DNA from: Deltaproteobacteria bacterium
Lineage (GTDB): Bacteria > Desulfobacterota > Desulfobacteria > Desulfobacterales > Desulfatirhabdiaceae
Direction of reading: 5' to 3'
DNA: 51,878 nt
Assembly: GCA_016219185.1 (NCBI GenBank)
Contig: JACRBZ010000099.1
Location: 1 to 51,878, forward strand
A model generated the notes under the pieces. It searched no databases. It was not told the DNA's origin and worked only from the letters and a program-made list of their open reading frames with translations. Shown in pieces: positions 23,365-31,895 of the stretch; positions within the stretch are counted from its first letter, which is position 1, and each line of letters opens with the position of its first letter. A program made the translations under genes and the position numbers.

Positions 23365-24093
23365 TCAGCTTTCCAGGACCTTGCGGACTTCCTTTATTTT
23401 ATTGAAATAGGTGTCGCTCAACCGGTAATTCTCCATGTCCAAAAGCGGATTGTCCATCATGGCCCGAATCCGGGCCGGCCGGCTCCCGAGCACCATGATG
23501 AAACGCCCCAGGAAAACGGCTTCCTCGACACTGTGGGTAACGATGGCAAAAGTCAACCGGTTTTTCCGCCACATGTCCTTCACCACGGCCTGGAGATGCT
23601 CGCGGGTGAGGGCATCCAAGGACGAGAACGGCTCATCCATCAACAGGACGTCCGGCTCCGTTGCTATGGCTCTGGCAATGGCGACACGCTGCTTTTGCCC
23701 GCCGCTCAGTTGAACCGGATAGCGATGCGCATAAGGGGTCAGGTTCAGCTCCGAGAGAAGCTGTTTGGTTCTGGCAGTCCGAACCTCGGCGGGCATGTTC
23801 TGGATCTTCATGCCCAGGGCCATGTTTTCCGCCAGCGTCTTCCAGGGAAACAGCCCGTAATCTTGCAGGATGATCGAAGTCTTGCCCGACCTGCTCCGGT
23901 TTCCCTGAATCGTGACCCTGCCGGCGGTGGCCGGAATCAGCCCGGCCATGATGGCAAGAAGAGTGGTTTTGCCGCACCCGGAAGGGCCGATGACGGCCAG
24001 CGAATCCCCGGCATTCAGGGAAAAGGAAATGTCCTCCAGAACAGCTTCCCCGTCCTTGTCGAATTTATGGGTCAATCCGTCAACTTCTATCAT
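23365..24093 (-). CDS. ABC importer ATPase, nitrate/sulfonate/taurine-type
   Basis: The protein is 242 residues from the ATG at 24093, five bases after the stop of the binding-protein gene; an upstream frame of 25 codons overlaps that gene and lacks homology. Motifs are Walker A GPSGCGKTT, Q-loop ILQDYGLFPW, signature LSGGQKQRVAIARA, Walker B VLLMDEPFSSLD and switch His in IVTHSVEEA. It should drive the permease domain of the next gene, whose start follows three bases after this stop. Confidence 0.93.
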   Translation of the reverse strand: MIEVDGLTHKFDKDGEAVLEDISFSLNAGDSLAVIGPSGCGKTTLLAIMAGLIPATAGRVTIQGNRSRSGKTSIILQDYGLFPWKTLAENMALGMKIQNMPAEVRTARTKQLLSELNLTPYAHRYPVQLSGGQKQRVAIARAIATEPDVLLMDEPFSSLDALTREHLQAVVKDMWRKNRLTFAIVTHSVEEAVFLGRFIMVLGSRPARIRAMMDNPLLDMENYRLSDTYFNKIKEVRKVLES

Positions 24094-24098
24094 ATTAT

Positions 24099-25037
24099 CT
24101 ACCTGCCGGAAAACACCATGTCGGCGTAGGGGATCCGCGTTTTGATCAACCCGTTTTTTTGAAGCCAATCCTGGACCATAGCGACATCCGCCTCGGCCGG
24201 AATGGCGCGGGCCGGAAAAACCGGAACCGGATATCTGTCTTTGACGGCCACGGGAAACTGGGTTTTTGTAATCAGAAGTTCTTTAAACAGCGCCGGGTTT
24301 TCGTTGATCATATCCACCGCTTCATCGTAGGCTTTCAGGAACCCCGGAATCAGGGCCTTGATTTTGGGCCTGTTTTTCAGATTAACGGCCAGAACCGTCA
24401 GTGCCGTATTCAGTTGCCGATCATCCAGAACAACCCCGGCGCCGTTGGCCTCGGCCAGGGTCAAAAGCGGCTCTGGCAAAAGCGCGGCCGTCACCTGACC
24501 GGACAAGAGCATTTGGAGGCGAATGGGAATTTTCTTGATTTCCTGTTTGGTCACATCCCCGGGACTCATGTTGCCGGCGATCAGAAGCTGATCCAGAAGA
24601 TACTCGATGACCGTTGCGCTGGAAATGGCCACCTCCTTTCCCTTGATTCCGGCAGGGTCGGTGATTCCGGACCCGGGAGCGACCGCAATCCCGAACATCC
24701 GGCACCGGGGATGGGTGTGAAAGGCGGTGGCGATGATCTTGAGCTGCTCGCCGCTCTGCACCAGAAGGATCGTGTTCAGTATGTCCCCGAAATACCCATC
24801 CAAACTGCCGGACTGAAGCGCGGCATCCCGCTCCAGAGCGCTTTGAAAATTAATCAACTCCAGATCGATTCCCTGTTTCTTAAAAAGCCCTTTTTCCCGG
24901 CCGACCAGAAGCGGCAGCACGTCCACGACCGGCAGGATGCCAACCCCGAGTTTTTCCCCCGGGGATGAAACCGCGGGAAAAGCCATGATCAGCCATATGA
25001 GCCAGAAACATAGCCTGTTTGTGTATTTCATGTTCAT
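24099..25037 (-). CDS. Periplasmic substrate-binding protein of NMT1/SsuA type
   Basis: The protein is 312 residues from the ATG at 25037 (MNMKYTNRL). It has a signal peptide (LCFWLIWLIMAFPAVSS) and an NMT1/THI5/SsuA-type fold: KLGVGILPVVDVLPLLVGREKGLFKKQGIDLELINF, GSLDGYFGDILNTILL, and a GKEVAISS domain-hinge segment. This fold also includes the futalosine-pathway enzymes MqnA and MqnD, but a secretion signal and adjacent ABC genes make a binding protein more likely here. The ligand is unknown; from the operon, an aromatic or quinone-precursor molecule is a reasonable guess. Confidence 0.85.
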   Translation of the reverse strand: MNMKYTNRLCFWLIWLIMAFPAVSSPGEKLGVGILPVVDVLPLLVGREKGLFKKQGIDLELINFQSALERDAALQSGSLDGYFGDILNTILLVQSGEQLKIIATAFHTHPRCRMFGIAVAPGSGITDPAGIKGKEVAISSATVIEYLLDQLLIAGNMSPGDVTKQEIKKIPIRLQMLLSGQVTAALLPEPLLTLAEANGAGVVLDDRQLNTALTVLAVNLKNRPKIKALIPGFLKAYDEAVDMINENPALFKELLITKTQFPVAVKDRYPVPVFPARAIPAEADVAMVQDWLQKNGLIKTRIPYADMVFSGR

Positions 25038-25050
25038 CAATTCCACCCCG

Positions 25051-26175
25051 TCATCGATACCCGGCAATCACGCGCTGCAGAACCGTTTCCACCCGATGAT
25101 AATTCCGGTGGATATCATGGGCGCTTTGAACATGCCAGACGGCGGCCTCGCTCATTTCCCTTCGCAGGGGCCCGTTATCCAGGATGCGGGTGATGGCATC
25201 CGCATAAGCCCGCAGGTCATATAGCGGCGTCAGGAATCCGGTTATGCTGTCTTTAACCACTTCGGGAATTCCCCCGTTATGAAAGGCGACCACCGGAAGG
25301 CCGCAGGACTGGGCCTCGAGATACACCATCCCCAGGGTTTCGCGGATTCCCGGAAAGGCGAAGATGTCGCCGGCGCTGTAAAACCGGTGCATCCGGTCCC
25401 TGGGGATTTTTCCGACAAACCGGACGTTTTCGGAAAGAAGCGATTCTGCAAGGGCCTGAAGGGTTTTTCTTTCCTTGCCGTCTCCGGCAATGACGAGTTG
25501 CACGGATTTTTTTTGCCGGTACAGCTCGGCGCAGGCCTTGATCGTCCAGATCAGTCCTTCTGTCTTGACACCGGGGCGGAACATGGCGGCCGAGAGCACC
25601 ACCGGGGTGTTCTCCGGGATTTTCCATGTGTTGCGGAGCTCGCGGCGGGCGGCGGCATCAAAGGTGAACTCCTCGGGATCAATTCCCGGGGCAATGTAGG
25701 TCAGGCGATCCTCGGGGATCAGGCGCCGTAAATTGAGAAGGTCTTCCTTGCGGTTGGAGAAGATATGATCCGCCCGCATCAGGGCCTTGCGGTTTAAAAC
25801 ATACCCCGGCAGGGTTTTGATGGCTTTTTTCCGGCGTGTCGAATAGATTCCCTGGAAAATGACATAGGGGATGTCAAGTCTTCGGCAAACCCAGGGGCCG
25901 ACCAGATCCGGCGATTTGTAATACGCATGATAGGTCAGCCAGAGTCCGCAGCGGACGCGCCGGAGCATCCGGAGCGCGCGAAGCCGGTCCCTGACAACGA
26001 CCGGCCACAGCCAGGGCTTCCAGAATATCCACCGGGCCCGGAGCCGGCTGGGGTGAATGATCCGGTGGCCGCCGCTTTCCAGAAAGTCCCGAAGGCCGGT
26101 GGCGATGGTCAGGTCTCCGGACGGAAGATGAAAGCCAAGCGGTTTGAAAGGCGTATAATAACCGATGGTCGTCAT
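25051..26175 (-). CDS. GT4-type glycosyltransferase
   Basis: This 374-residue GT-B enzyme has the C-terminal nucleotide-sugar site: VVLSAAMFRPGVKTEGL, QLVIAGDGKERKTLQ, VRFVGKIPRDRMHRFYSAGDIFAFPG, and E-x7-E in GIRETLGMVYLEAQSCGLPVVAFHNGGIPEVV. The N-terminal domain (YYTPFKPLGFHLPSGD) would bind the acceptor. It is the third glycosyltransferase of the operon; the next gene starts 13 bp after its stop. The sugar and acceptor cannot be predicted. Confidence 0.85.
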   Translation of the reverse strand: MTTIGYYTPFKPLGFHLPSGDLTIATGLRDFLESGGHRIIHPSRLRARWIFWKPWLWPVVVRDRLRALRMLRRVRCGLWLTYHAYYKSPDLVGPWVCRRLDIPYVIFQGIYSTRRKKAIKTLPGYVLNRKALMRADHIFSNRKEDLLNLRRLIPEDRLTYIAPGIDPEEFTFDAAARRELRNTWKIPENTPVVLSAAMFRPGVKTEGLIWTIKACAELYRQKKSVQLVIAGDGKERKTLQALAESLLSENVRFVGKIPRDRMHRFYSAGDIFAFPGIRETLGMVYLEAQSCGLPVVAFHNGGIPEVVKDSITGFLTPLYDLRAYADAITRILDNGPLRREMSEAAVWHVQSAHDIHRNYHRVETVLQRVIAGYR

Positions 26176-26238
26176 CCTTGCTGTTTCCTTGTTTGATGCC
26201 GTATCACGGATCGGTTGTTCCGGAAAGAAATATCAGTT

Positions 26239-27501
26239 TCAAATCGGTTTGGCGCTCTTTTCCCGAAGTGCCCGGGTATAAAGGTCCGCCAGCGTGCCGA
26301 TCAAATTGCGGTTGTTAAAATCCCGGCTCACCCGGTCCCTGGCGGCGGTAATCATCTTCTGCCGCAAATCACCGTCTGTCAGGGCCTGTACCATGGCTTT
26401 GGCCAGGGCTTCGGGATTCCCCGGATCCACTAGAAGACCCGTTTTTATGTTTTCAATGAGCTCCGGAATCGCTGAAATCCGGGTGGCGACCACGGGAACC
26501 CCCATTGCCATGCTTTCAACGCAGACATTGGGAATGCCGTCCCGATCGCCATTGGCAGCAATCTCGCAGCCCAAAACAAAGAGATCCGCATGCCGGTACT
26601 GTGCGATGACCTCGTCATGGGGCTGTGTTCCCATCCACCGGACAAAGGGTTCCAGTCCGAGATCCCGTACCAGTTTTTTAAGCGAATCCCGCTCGTCCCC
26701 ATCCCCGATCAGGGTGTGATGAAACCGGATTCCCCTGTCGCGCAGCATTCCCAGGGCCTTAAAAACAGTGGGGAGCCCTTTTTTGGCGGTCATGCGCGAG
26801 ACGGTCAGAATCCGGTAAGGGGGCAAGGGTAAGGCCCTGTCATGATGGCCGGAAAAAAGGCCGATGTCAATGCCGTGGTAGACGCGGAAAACAGCGGGGG
26901 CATCCATACCCGAAAGCCGGGTAAGGTAGCGCCGGTTGTATTCGGTGCAGGTGACCACAAAAGCGGCATGGGCCATTTTCTCGCGAAGCTGGGCCGGATC
27001 CGTTGTATAAATGTCCTTGGCATGGGCCGTGAAGCTGAACGGGATGCCGGAAAGCAGACTTGTAAAAAAGGCCACGGATGTCGGCGAATGGGCAAAATGG
27101 GCATGAAAATGGGTGATGTTGCTGCCGGGCAGGAATTTGTTGACCAGATAACCCGCCTGAAACAGGTGCTTGAAGGTTGCGGATTTTTGCGTGCGTAAAA
27201 AACGCCGGAAAGCTACCCGAAGTGCCGCGGCAAAGCGCCGGGGCTGCTTTATTGCCAGCATCAGATTCTGCGGCAGCAAGGCCGGCAGCGAGGTCAGAAG
27301 CGTTTCCGGAAGATAGTCCACGGCCGCCTTTATCCGGCCGACGCTGGCGTGGGAAAATGCTTCCCTGGGCTGGCGCATGGACAAAATATGAAGACTCAGG
27401 CCCTGTTCCTCAAGAAGAAGGATTTCATTTGAAATAAAGGTTTCGGAAATCCGGGGATAGCCTTTCAGGATCATCCCCAGAACGGGAGTCTGCCGGTTCA
27501 A
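26239..27501 (-). CDS. GT4-type glycosyltransferase
   Basis: This is a 420-residue GT-B enzyme with N-terminal GYPRISETFISNEILLLEEQG, typical of colanic-acid-type family 4 transferases. It also has ITHFHAHFAHSPTSVAFFTSLLSGIPFSFTAHAKDIY, RILTVSRMTAKKGLPTVFKAL and DGIPNVCVESMAMGVPVVATRISAIPELI. The frame begins with TTG at 27501, overlapping the stop of the upstream transferase gene; an internal ATG at 27474 is an alternative. It likely builds a surface or lipid-linked glycan. Confidence 0.85.
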   Translation of the reverse strand: MNRQTPVLGMILKGYPRISETFISNEILLLEEQGLSLHILSMRQPREAFSHASVGRIKAAVDYLPETLLTSLPALLPQNLMLAIKQPRRFAAALRVAFRRFLRTQKSATFKHLFQAGYLVNKFLPGSNITHFHAHFAHSPTSVAFFTSLLSGIPFSFTAHAKDIYTTDPAQLREKMAHAAFVVTCTEYNRRYLTRLSGMDAPAVFRVYHGIDIGLFSGHHDRALPLPPYRILTVSRMTAKKGLPTVFKALGMLRDRGIRFHHTLIGDGDERDSLKKLVRDLGLEPFVRWMGTQPHDEVIAQYRHADLFVLGCEIAANGDRDGIPNVCVESMAMGVPVVATRISAIPELIENIKTGLLVDPGNPEALAKAMVQALTDGDLRQKMITAARDRVSRDFNNRNLIGTLADLYTRALREKSAKPI

Positions 27502-28697
27502 TCGTCCGTGGCCCTGAACATGTCGAGCCGCTCTCTCATGGCTTTCAGCCCGGTCAATTGAAAACGGTTGATGGCTTCTTGATAGGATTCCGGGTGATCC
27601 AGAAGGTTCATGATGCGGGTGCGAAGGGTGTTGGCGGACATTGAATTCCAGGGAATGTAATCCAATAGATTTTGACCATGAAGGGCCCTGGCTCGAATCA
27701 ACTGTTCTTTCCGGGGGGTTTCCCGGGGAATGACCAGCGAGATGGTCCCCTGGGAGAGGATCTCGCAGATGGTGTTATATCCGCCCATGGTTACCACCAG
27801 ATCCGCGGCAGCCATGATTTCCTCCATCCGCTGGTAAAATTCCCAGGTGCGGATTCCCAGGCGTTTTGCCCTTGAAAAAATATCTTCCCGTTCGTGTTTG
27901 GGCATGAAGGGGCCGGTGATCAGAATGCTTTTAAAGGGAAGGTGACAGGGGGATTCCTCCAGCATGGTCAGAAAATGATGCATGACGGCGTGTCCGTCTC
28001 CGCCGCCGCCGGTAGTCACCAGAACCAGTTTTTCATCGGGCTTGATGGCATATTTTTTCTTGATTCGGGCGACCGCGTCCTTTCCCGGAATCTTGCGGGG
28101 AATGTATCCGGTAAAGTGCATTTTGCAACTGACGGAGCCCGGCATTTCATACTCACTGATGGGATCATACAGATCCTGGTTTCCATAGATCCAGATCTCG
28201 CTGTAAAGCTCGTCCAGGATTTGATAGACACCTTTTTTTTTCCAGTCGTTTCGGACAATTTCCGCTTCATCCATGATGTCCCGAAGCCCTAAAATGGTGC
28301 GGGTGTTGGGAAGACATCGCCGCAGCCATTGAAGGGTGGGCAGCACTTCTTTTTTTAAGCCCAGGGGTTCCTTGTCCACGATGAACAGATGGGGCTGGAA
28401 TGTCTGGGCCGTTGCGGTAATGATGTTGGTGCGGATGTCCACGGCATGTTGCGGGTTGATTTTGATGGACAGGGGAAGGTATTCTTCGTTGGTTTTTTTG
28501 ATCATGCCCGGAATGCGCACAAAATCAACCTGTTCGGGAAAGGAAAACCGGCCGGCAATCGGAGAGCCCGTCAATATCAGCACATTGACATCCGGACCCG
28601 CCAGATGGGACGCAATGGCCATGGTGCGCCGAATATGGCCCAACCCATAGGTGTCATGGGAATACATGAGAATATTATAAGTTGAGTTCAGCCCCAT
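27498..28697 (-). CDS. MurG-like glycosyltransferase family protein
   Basis: The protein is 399 residues if it starts at the ATG at 28697 (MGLNSTYNILMYSHDTYG); the frame is open to a GTG at 28760 and the start is uncertain because no strong ribosome-binding site is seen. It resembles predicted MurG-like transferases: ILMYSHDTYGLGHIRRTMAIA, LVLVTTGGGGDGHAVM, and the donor site MAAADLVVTMGGYNTICEILSQGTISLVIPRETPRKEQLIRA. It is the first gene of the putative operon running to ubiD. Confidence 0.8.
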   Translation of the reverse strand: MGLNSTYNILMYSHDTYGLGHIRRTMAIASHLAGPDVNVLILTGSPIAGRFSFPEQVDFVRIPGMIKKTNEEYLPLSIKINPQHAVDIRTNIITATAQTFQPHLFIVDKEPLGLKKEVLPTLQWLRRCLPNTRTILGLRDIMDEAEIVRNDWKKKGVYQILDELYSEIWIYGNQDLYDPISEYEMPGSVSCKMHFTGYIPRKIPGKDAVARIKKKYAIKPDEKLVLVTTGGGGDGHAVMHHFLTMLEESPCHLPFKSILITGPFMPKHEREDIFSRAKRLGIRTWEFYQRMEEIMAAADLVVTMGGYNTICEILSQGTISLVIPRETPRKEQLIRARALHGQNLLDYIPWNSMSANTLRTRIMNLLDHPESYQEAINRFQLTGLKAMRERLDMFRATDD

Positions 28698-28799
28698 TCG
28701 ATTACCGTTCGTGGTCAATGCCATGTAACCTGCCATCAAATAACCCAATTGATCTATCACAGATTGTCCGGAAATGACATAAGAAATTGGAAAGATCCG

Positions 28800-29285
28800 T
28801 CATCCGCAGCATTTCTTGAATTTTTTTCCGCTGCCGCAGGGACAGGGATCGTTGCGACCGGTTTTGGGGGTCTGGCGGATAAATTGTTTGGGCTTGGGCG
28901 GTCCGCCGTCCCAGAAAAACCAGGTTCCGTTTTCTTTTTTGAATTGGGCCAGTTCATGGTGTTTGACCCGTTCGCCATTTTCAGTATATTCCGCGATGAA
29001 TTCAACGGTACCGGCCGGATCCTGGGTGCCGCCACTGACCGTATTCAGAATTTCCAGTTGATGCCAGACGGATTTTTGCGCCCATTGCCGGATATTGCTT
29101 TCAGAGTCCTGTTTTCTCTGGTCGGGATGGGTGGTGCTGACGATATAATCCACTTCGCTTTTGGTGTATGCGGTATATCGGGACCGCATCAGCGCTTCGG
29201 CGGTGGGTGCCGGTTTGATTCCCCGGATAAACGGTTCGCAGCATTCGCTGTAAGGCAGCAAAGCGCCGCAAGGGCAAGATTCCAT
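28800..29285 (-). CDS. ychJ: YchJ/UPF0225-type SEC-C motif protein
   Basis: This 161-residue protein has two metal-binding ends: N-terminal CPCGALLPYSECC and C-terminal SEC-C motif DPCPCGSGKKFKKCC. The middle has the YchJ core (APTAEALMRSRYTAYTKSEVDYIVSTTHP and the WFFWDG region). The SEC-C motif binds zinc, as in SecA. The exact cellular function of the YchJ family is not established. A start at ATG 29285 fits the family N-terminus. Confidence 0.92.
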   Translation of the reverse strand: MESCPCGALLPYSECCEPFIRGIKPAPTAEALMRSRYTAYTKSEVDYIVSTTHPDQRKQDSESNIRQWAQKSVWHQLEILNTVSGGTQDPAGTVEFIAEYTENGERVKHHELAQFKKENGTWFFWDGGPPKPKQFIRQTPKTGRNDPCPCGSGKKFKKCCG

Positions 29286-29352
29286 ACGTACTCCTTCTTT
29301 TTAACTTATTACGAGTTCATCACGATTTATTCCATCCACAATAACTGCAAAA

Positions 29353-30144
29353 TCATTTCATGTCCAGCGGAACCCGAAAAAGCCGGCAAGTGTTGTTCCA
29401 AAGGGCATTTGCCAGTTCATCCGGGTCTTCTTCTCGCACCTTGGCAAGTTTCATCAGAACAGAGCGGACAAAGGCGGGTTCATTTCTGCGCGTGTGATTT
29501 TTTTCAGGCGCCGGCGTCAGGTACGGCGCATCCGTTTCAATCAGGATACGGTCCCGCGGAATCCGAGTAGCCAGTTTTCGCAGTTCTGTTCCCCGGCTCT
29601 GTATGGTTAAAATGCCGGTGATGCCGATAAAATAGCCCAGATCCAGGTATTGCGTGAGTTCCGATGGGGTCCCGCTGAAACAGTGGATGACGCCGTTGCC
29701 GGGATGCTGGTGGCATTGTTTAAGGATGTCCAGCAGCCGGCCGCTGCTTTCCCTTTCATGAAAAATGACCGGAAGATCCAGGCGGTCGGCCACTTCCAGT
29801 TGCCGGATCAGCCATTTTTCCTGAATATCTCGGGGAGAGTGCATGCGGTTAAAATCCAGACCGATTTCTCCCCAAGCCAGCACCCTGGGGTGGCTTGCGA
29901 GCTTTTCAAGCGCTTCCATGCCGGGTTCGCCGGCATCCGAGGCATCGTGGGGATGAAATCCCACGGATGCAAAGATTTCCTCGTGGGCTTCGGACAGGGC
30001 CACGGCCTTTTGCGATGTCTTCAGGTTGATGCCGGCAATCATCATGGCGGATACGCCGGCATTTCGGGCGCGCTCGAGGACGGGCTCAAAATCCGGGTCA
30101 TAAACACTGTCATCCAGATGACAGTGGCTGTCAAACAGTTTCAT
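29353..30144 (-). CDS. tatD: TatD-family metal-dependent hydrolase
   Basis: This 263-residue TIM-barrel nuclease has the first metal site FDSHCHLDD, then GFHPHDA, GEIGLDF, PVIFHERES, VIHCFSG and the catalytic IETDAPYLTP. TatD enzymes act as 3'-5' exonucleases or endonucleases on DNA and RNA. The ATG overlaps the stop of the MurU-AmgK gene as ATGA (30141-30144). Confidence 0.93.
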   Translation of the reverse strand: MKLFDSHCHLDDSVYDPDFEPVLERARNAGVSAMMIAGINLKTSQKAVALSEAHEEIFASVGFHPHDASDAGEPGMEALEKLASHPRVLAWGEIGLDFNRMHSPRDIQEKWLIRQLEVADRLDLPVIFHERESSGRLLDILKQCHQHPGNGVIHCFSGTPSELTQYLDLGYFIGITGILTIQSRGTELRKLATRIPRDRILIETDAPYLTPAPEKNHTRRNEPAFVRSVLMKLAKVREEDPDELANALWNNTCRLFRVPLDMK

Positions 30145-31853
30145 GAAGCGCCTCTTTCGAGTTTTTGCAGGGCCTGGCCGGCGATGCGTGTCAGTTGGGG
30201 AAATTGCTCTGCCAGGATATGTGTCAGGGAGCGGTTCAGCATTCTCAGCGCAGCCGGAATATAGGCGTCAAAGCCGGGTTTGCCCTTGACCCGGGTCAGG
30301 TATCCAAAAGCCCCCAGGATCTGAAGATTGCGGGTGATCCGGCAATATTGGTATGAGATAGTAAAGGAAATCGGGTCAACCGGAATCCGGGCGGAAAGCT
30401 CCTGAATGCAAAATTCCAGAATCCGGTCCTGAAGGCCCTGGCTGAGGTCCACGTAGGGGTCGATCAGAAGGGATGCCAGATCGTACTGAATGGGTCCGAT
30501 CCGGCCGCCTTGAAAATCGATGGCGTATATGCGGCTATTTTTCACCATGAGGTTCCGGGACTGAAAATCGCGGTGCATGAATCCGTTCACGGCGCCGTTC
30601 AAGGCCCGGTCAGCCAGCGTGATGAATTCATCCATCAGGTCCTCAACGTGGATATCCAGATTCAGATAACGATTTAAATATGCCTCGACAAAATACCGGC
30701 ATTCTTTTTCAAAAATCAGGGCTTTGTCATAGACCGGCGTCTGGTAAGTCCAGGAAGGATCGAAACCGCTGCCGCCGGTTACCGAAAGGGATACCAGCAG
30801 ACGAACAGCGGATTGGTACCAGGCCAGTATTTCATCCTCGTCCCGGGAGCCTTGCACAATAGACTGCAAATGAACATCGCCAATATCTTCAACCAGAACC
30901 AGACCGGCAAATGAATCCGCCTGATAAATTCGTGGAACCGAAATCCCCTTATCAAATAGGTGTCTGCCGATGGCGAGAAAGGCGTCACATTCACCGCGAA
31001 TGTCCCGCCGGCTGTGAATGCCGTGATCCGCGACAACCATCGAATGCCGGGCCGATGAGATCCGGTACCACAGCCTGTCCGACCCGTCTCCGGCAATGCG
31101 GCTCGTGGATGCCTGACCTGCCGGCGCATCGGGGAATGCCAGTTGAAAGGCTCGGGGCCAAAGCAGATCCAGTACCGCGGATTGATACTGACGGGGCGTG
31201 CCGATATCCTTCCAGTAGCAATTTTCAGGAATAAAGGCCCGGATGGTCATGCCTTCCTTGATCAGGGTCCGGTAAAAGTCGATGCTGCTGGAAGAAGGGG
31301 CGTCCGGGATCCATTTGAGAACTTGCGGATCAATGACCTGAATGCCGGTAAAGGTGAGTTTCGTCAGGTCAGGGGTTGATGGCACAAAATCATCGTTACC
31401 AAATCCGATAATGGACTGGTTGGCATCTACGGAGACCGTGTTGATTTCCGGAAAATCATGAAGCACCAGCGTGACCGGACTTGCGTGTTGCCGGTGAAAG
31501 TCGTAAACGGCTTTCAGATCCATGTCCGTTACAATATCCCCGTTGATGACCATGAACGGGTCCGGGTCCCAGAAGTCCCGGACATTGTAAATCGCTCCGC
31601 CCGTGCCCAGAATCCGGGGCTCCCGGCGGGTCTGAATGGGAATGGCATAGCGCTGCCCGGCAAGAAAGGCTTCGATGTCCCGATGCAGGTGATGGGTATT
31701 GATCATGATGGACCGGCATCCTGCCTGAATCAGGCCTTGAATGATTCTGTCCAGCAGCGGCTTTCCGTTTATGGGAAACAGGGGTTTGGGAATGCACCGG
31801 GTATGAGGAAGCAGACGCGTGCCCAGACCCGCGCATAATATGAGCGCTTTCAT
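30141..31853 (-). CDS. Fusion of MurU-type nucleotidyltransferase and AmgK-type sugar kinase
   Basis: This is a single 570-residue protein. Residues 1 to about 230 are a MurU-like sugar-1-phosphate uridylyltransferase (LCAGLGTRLLPHT, PKPLFPINGKPLL, GTGGAIYNV, MVINGDIVTDMD). About 250-570 are an aminoglycoside-phosphotransferase fold like AmgK, with MVVADHGIHS, FMHRDFQSRNLMV and IDFQGGRIGPIQYDLASLL. In Pseudomonas, AmgK phosphorylates N-acetylmuramate at C1 and MurU converts it to UDP-MurNAc, bypassing MurA and fosfomycin. Here the two steps are joined, with MurU first. The assignment follows from fold and pairing; a different sugar is possible. Confidence 0.85.
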   Translation of the reverse strand: MKALILCAGLGTRLLPHTRCIPKPLFPINGKPLLDRIIQGLIQAGCRSIMINTHHLHRDIEAFLAGQRYAIPIQTRREPRILGTGGAIYNVRDFWDPDPFMVINGDIVTDMDLKAVYDFHRQHASPVTLVLHDFPEINTVSVDANQSIIGFGNDDFVPSTPDLTKLTFTGIQVIDPQVLKWIPDAPSSSSIDFYRTLIKEGMTIRAFIPENCYWKDIGTPRQYQSAVLDLLWPRAFQLAFPDAPAGQASTSRIAGDGSDRLWYRISSARHSMVVADHGIHSRRDIRGECDAFLAIGRHLFDKGISVPRIYQADSFAGLVLVEDIGDVHLQSIVQGSRDEDEILAWYQSAVRLLVSLSVTGGSGFDPSWTYQTPVYDKALIFEKECRYFVEAYLNRYLNLDIHVEDLMDEFITLADRALNGAVNGFMHRDFQSRNLMVKNSRIYAIDFQGGRIGPIQYDLASLLIDPYVDLSQGLQDRILEFCIQELSARIPVDPISFTISYQYCRITRNLQILGAFGYLTRVKGKPGFDAYIPAALRMLNRSLTHILAEQFPQLTRIAGQALQKLERGAS

Positions 31854-31895
31854 GGAATCAGGGGAAGATGACCAATGACGATTCTCCCATTGCCT

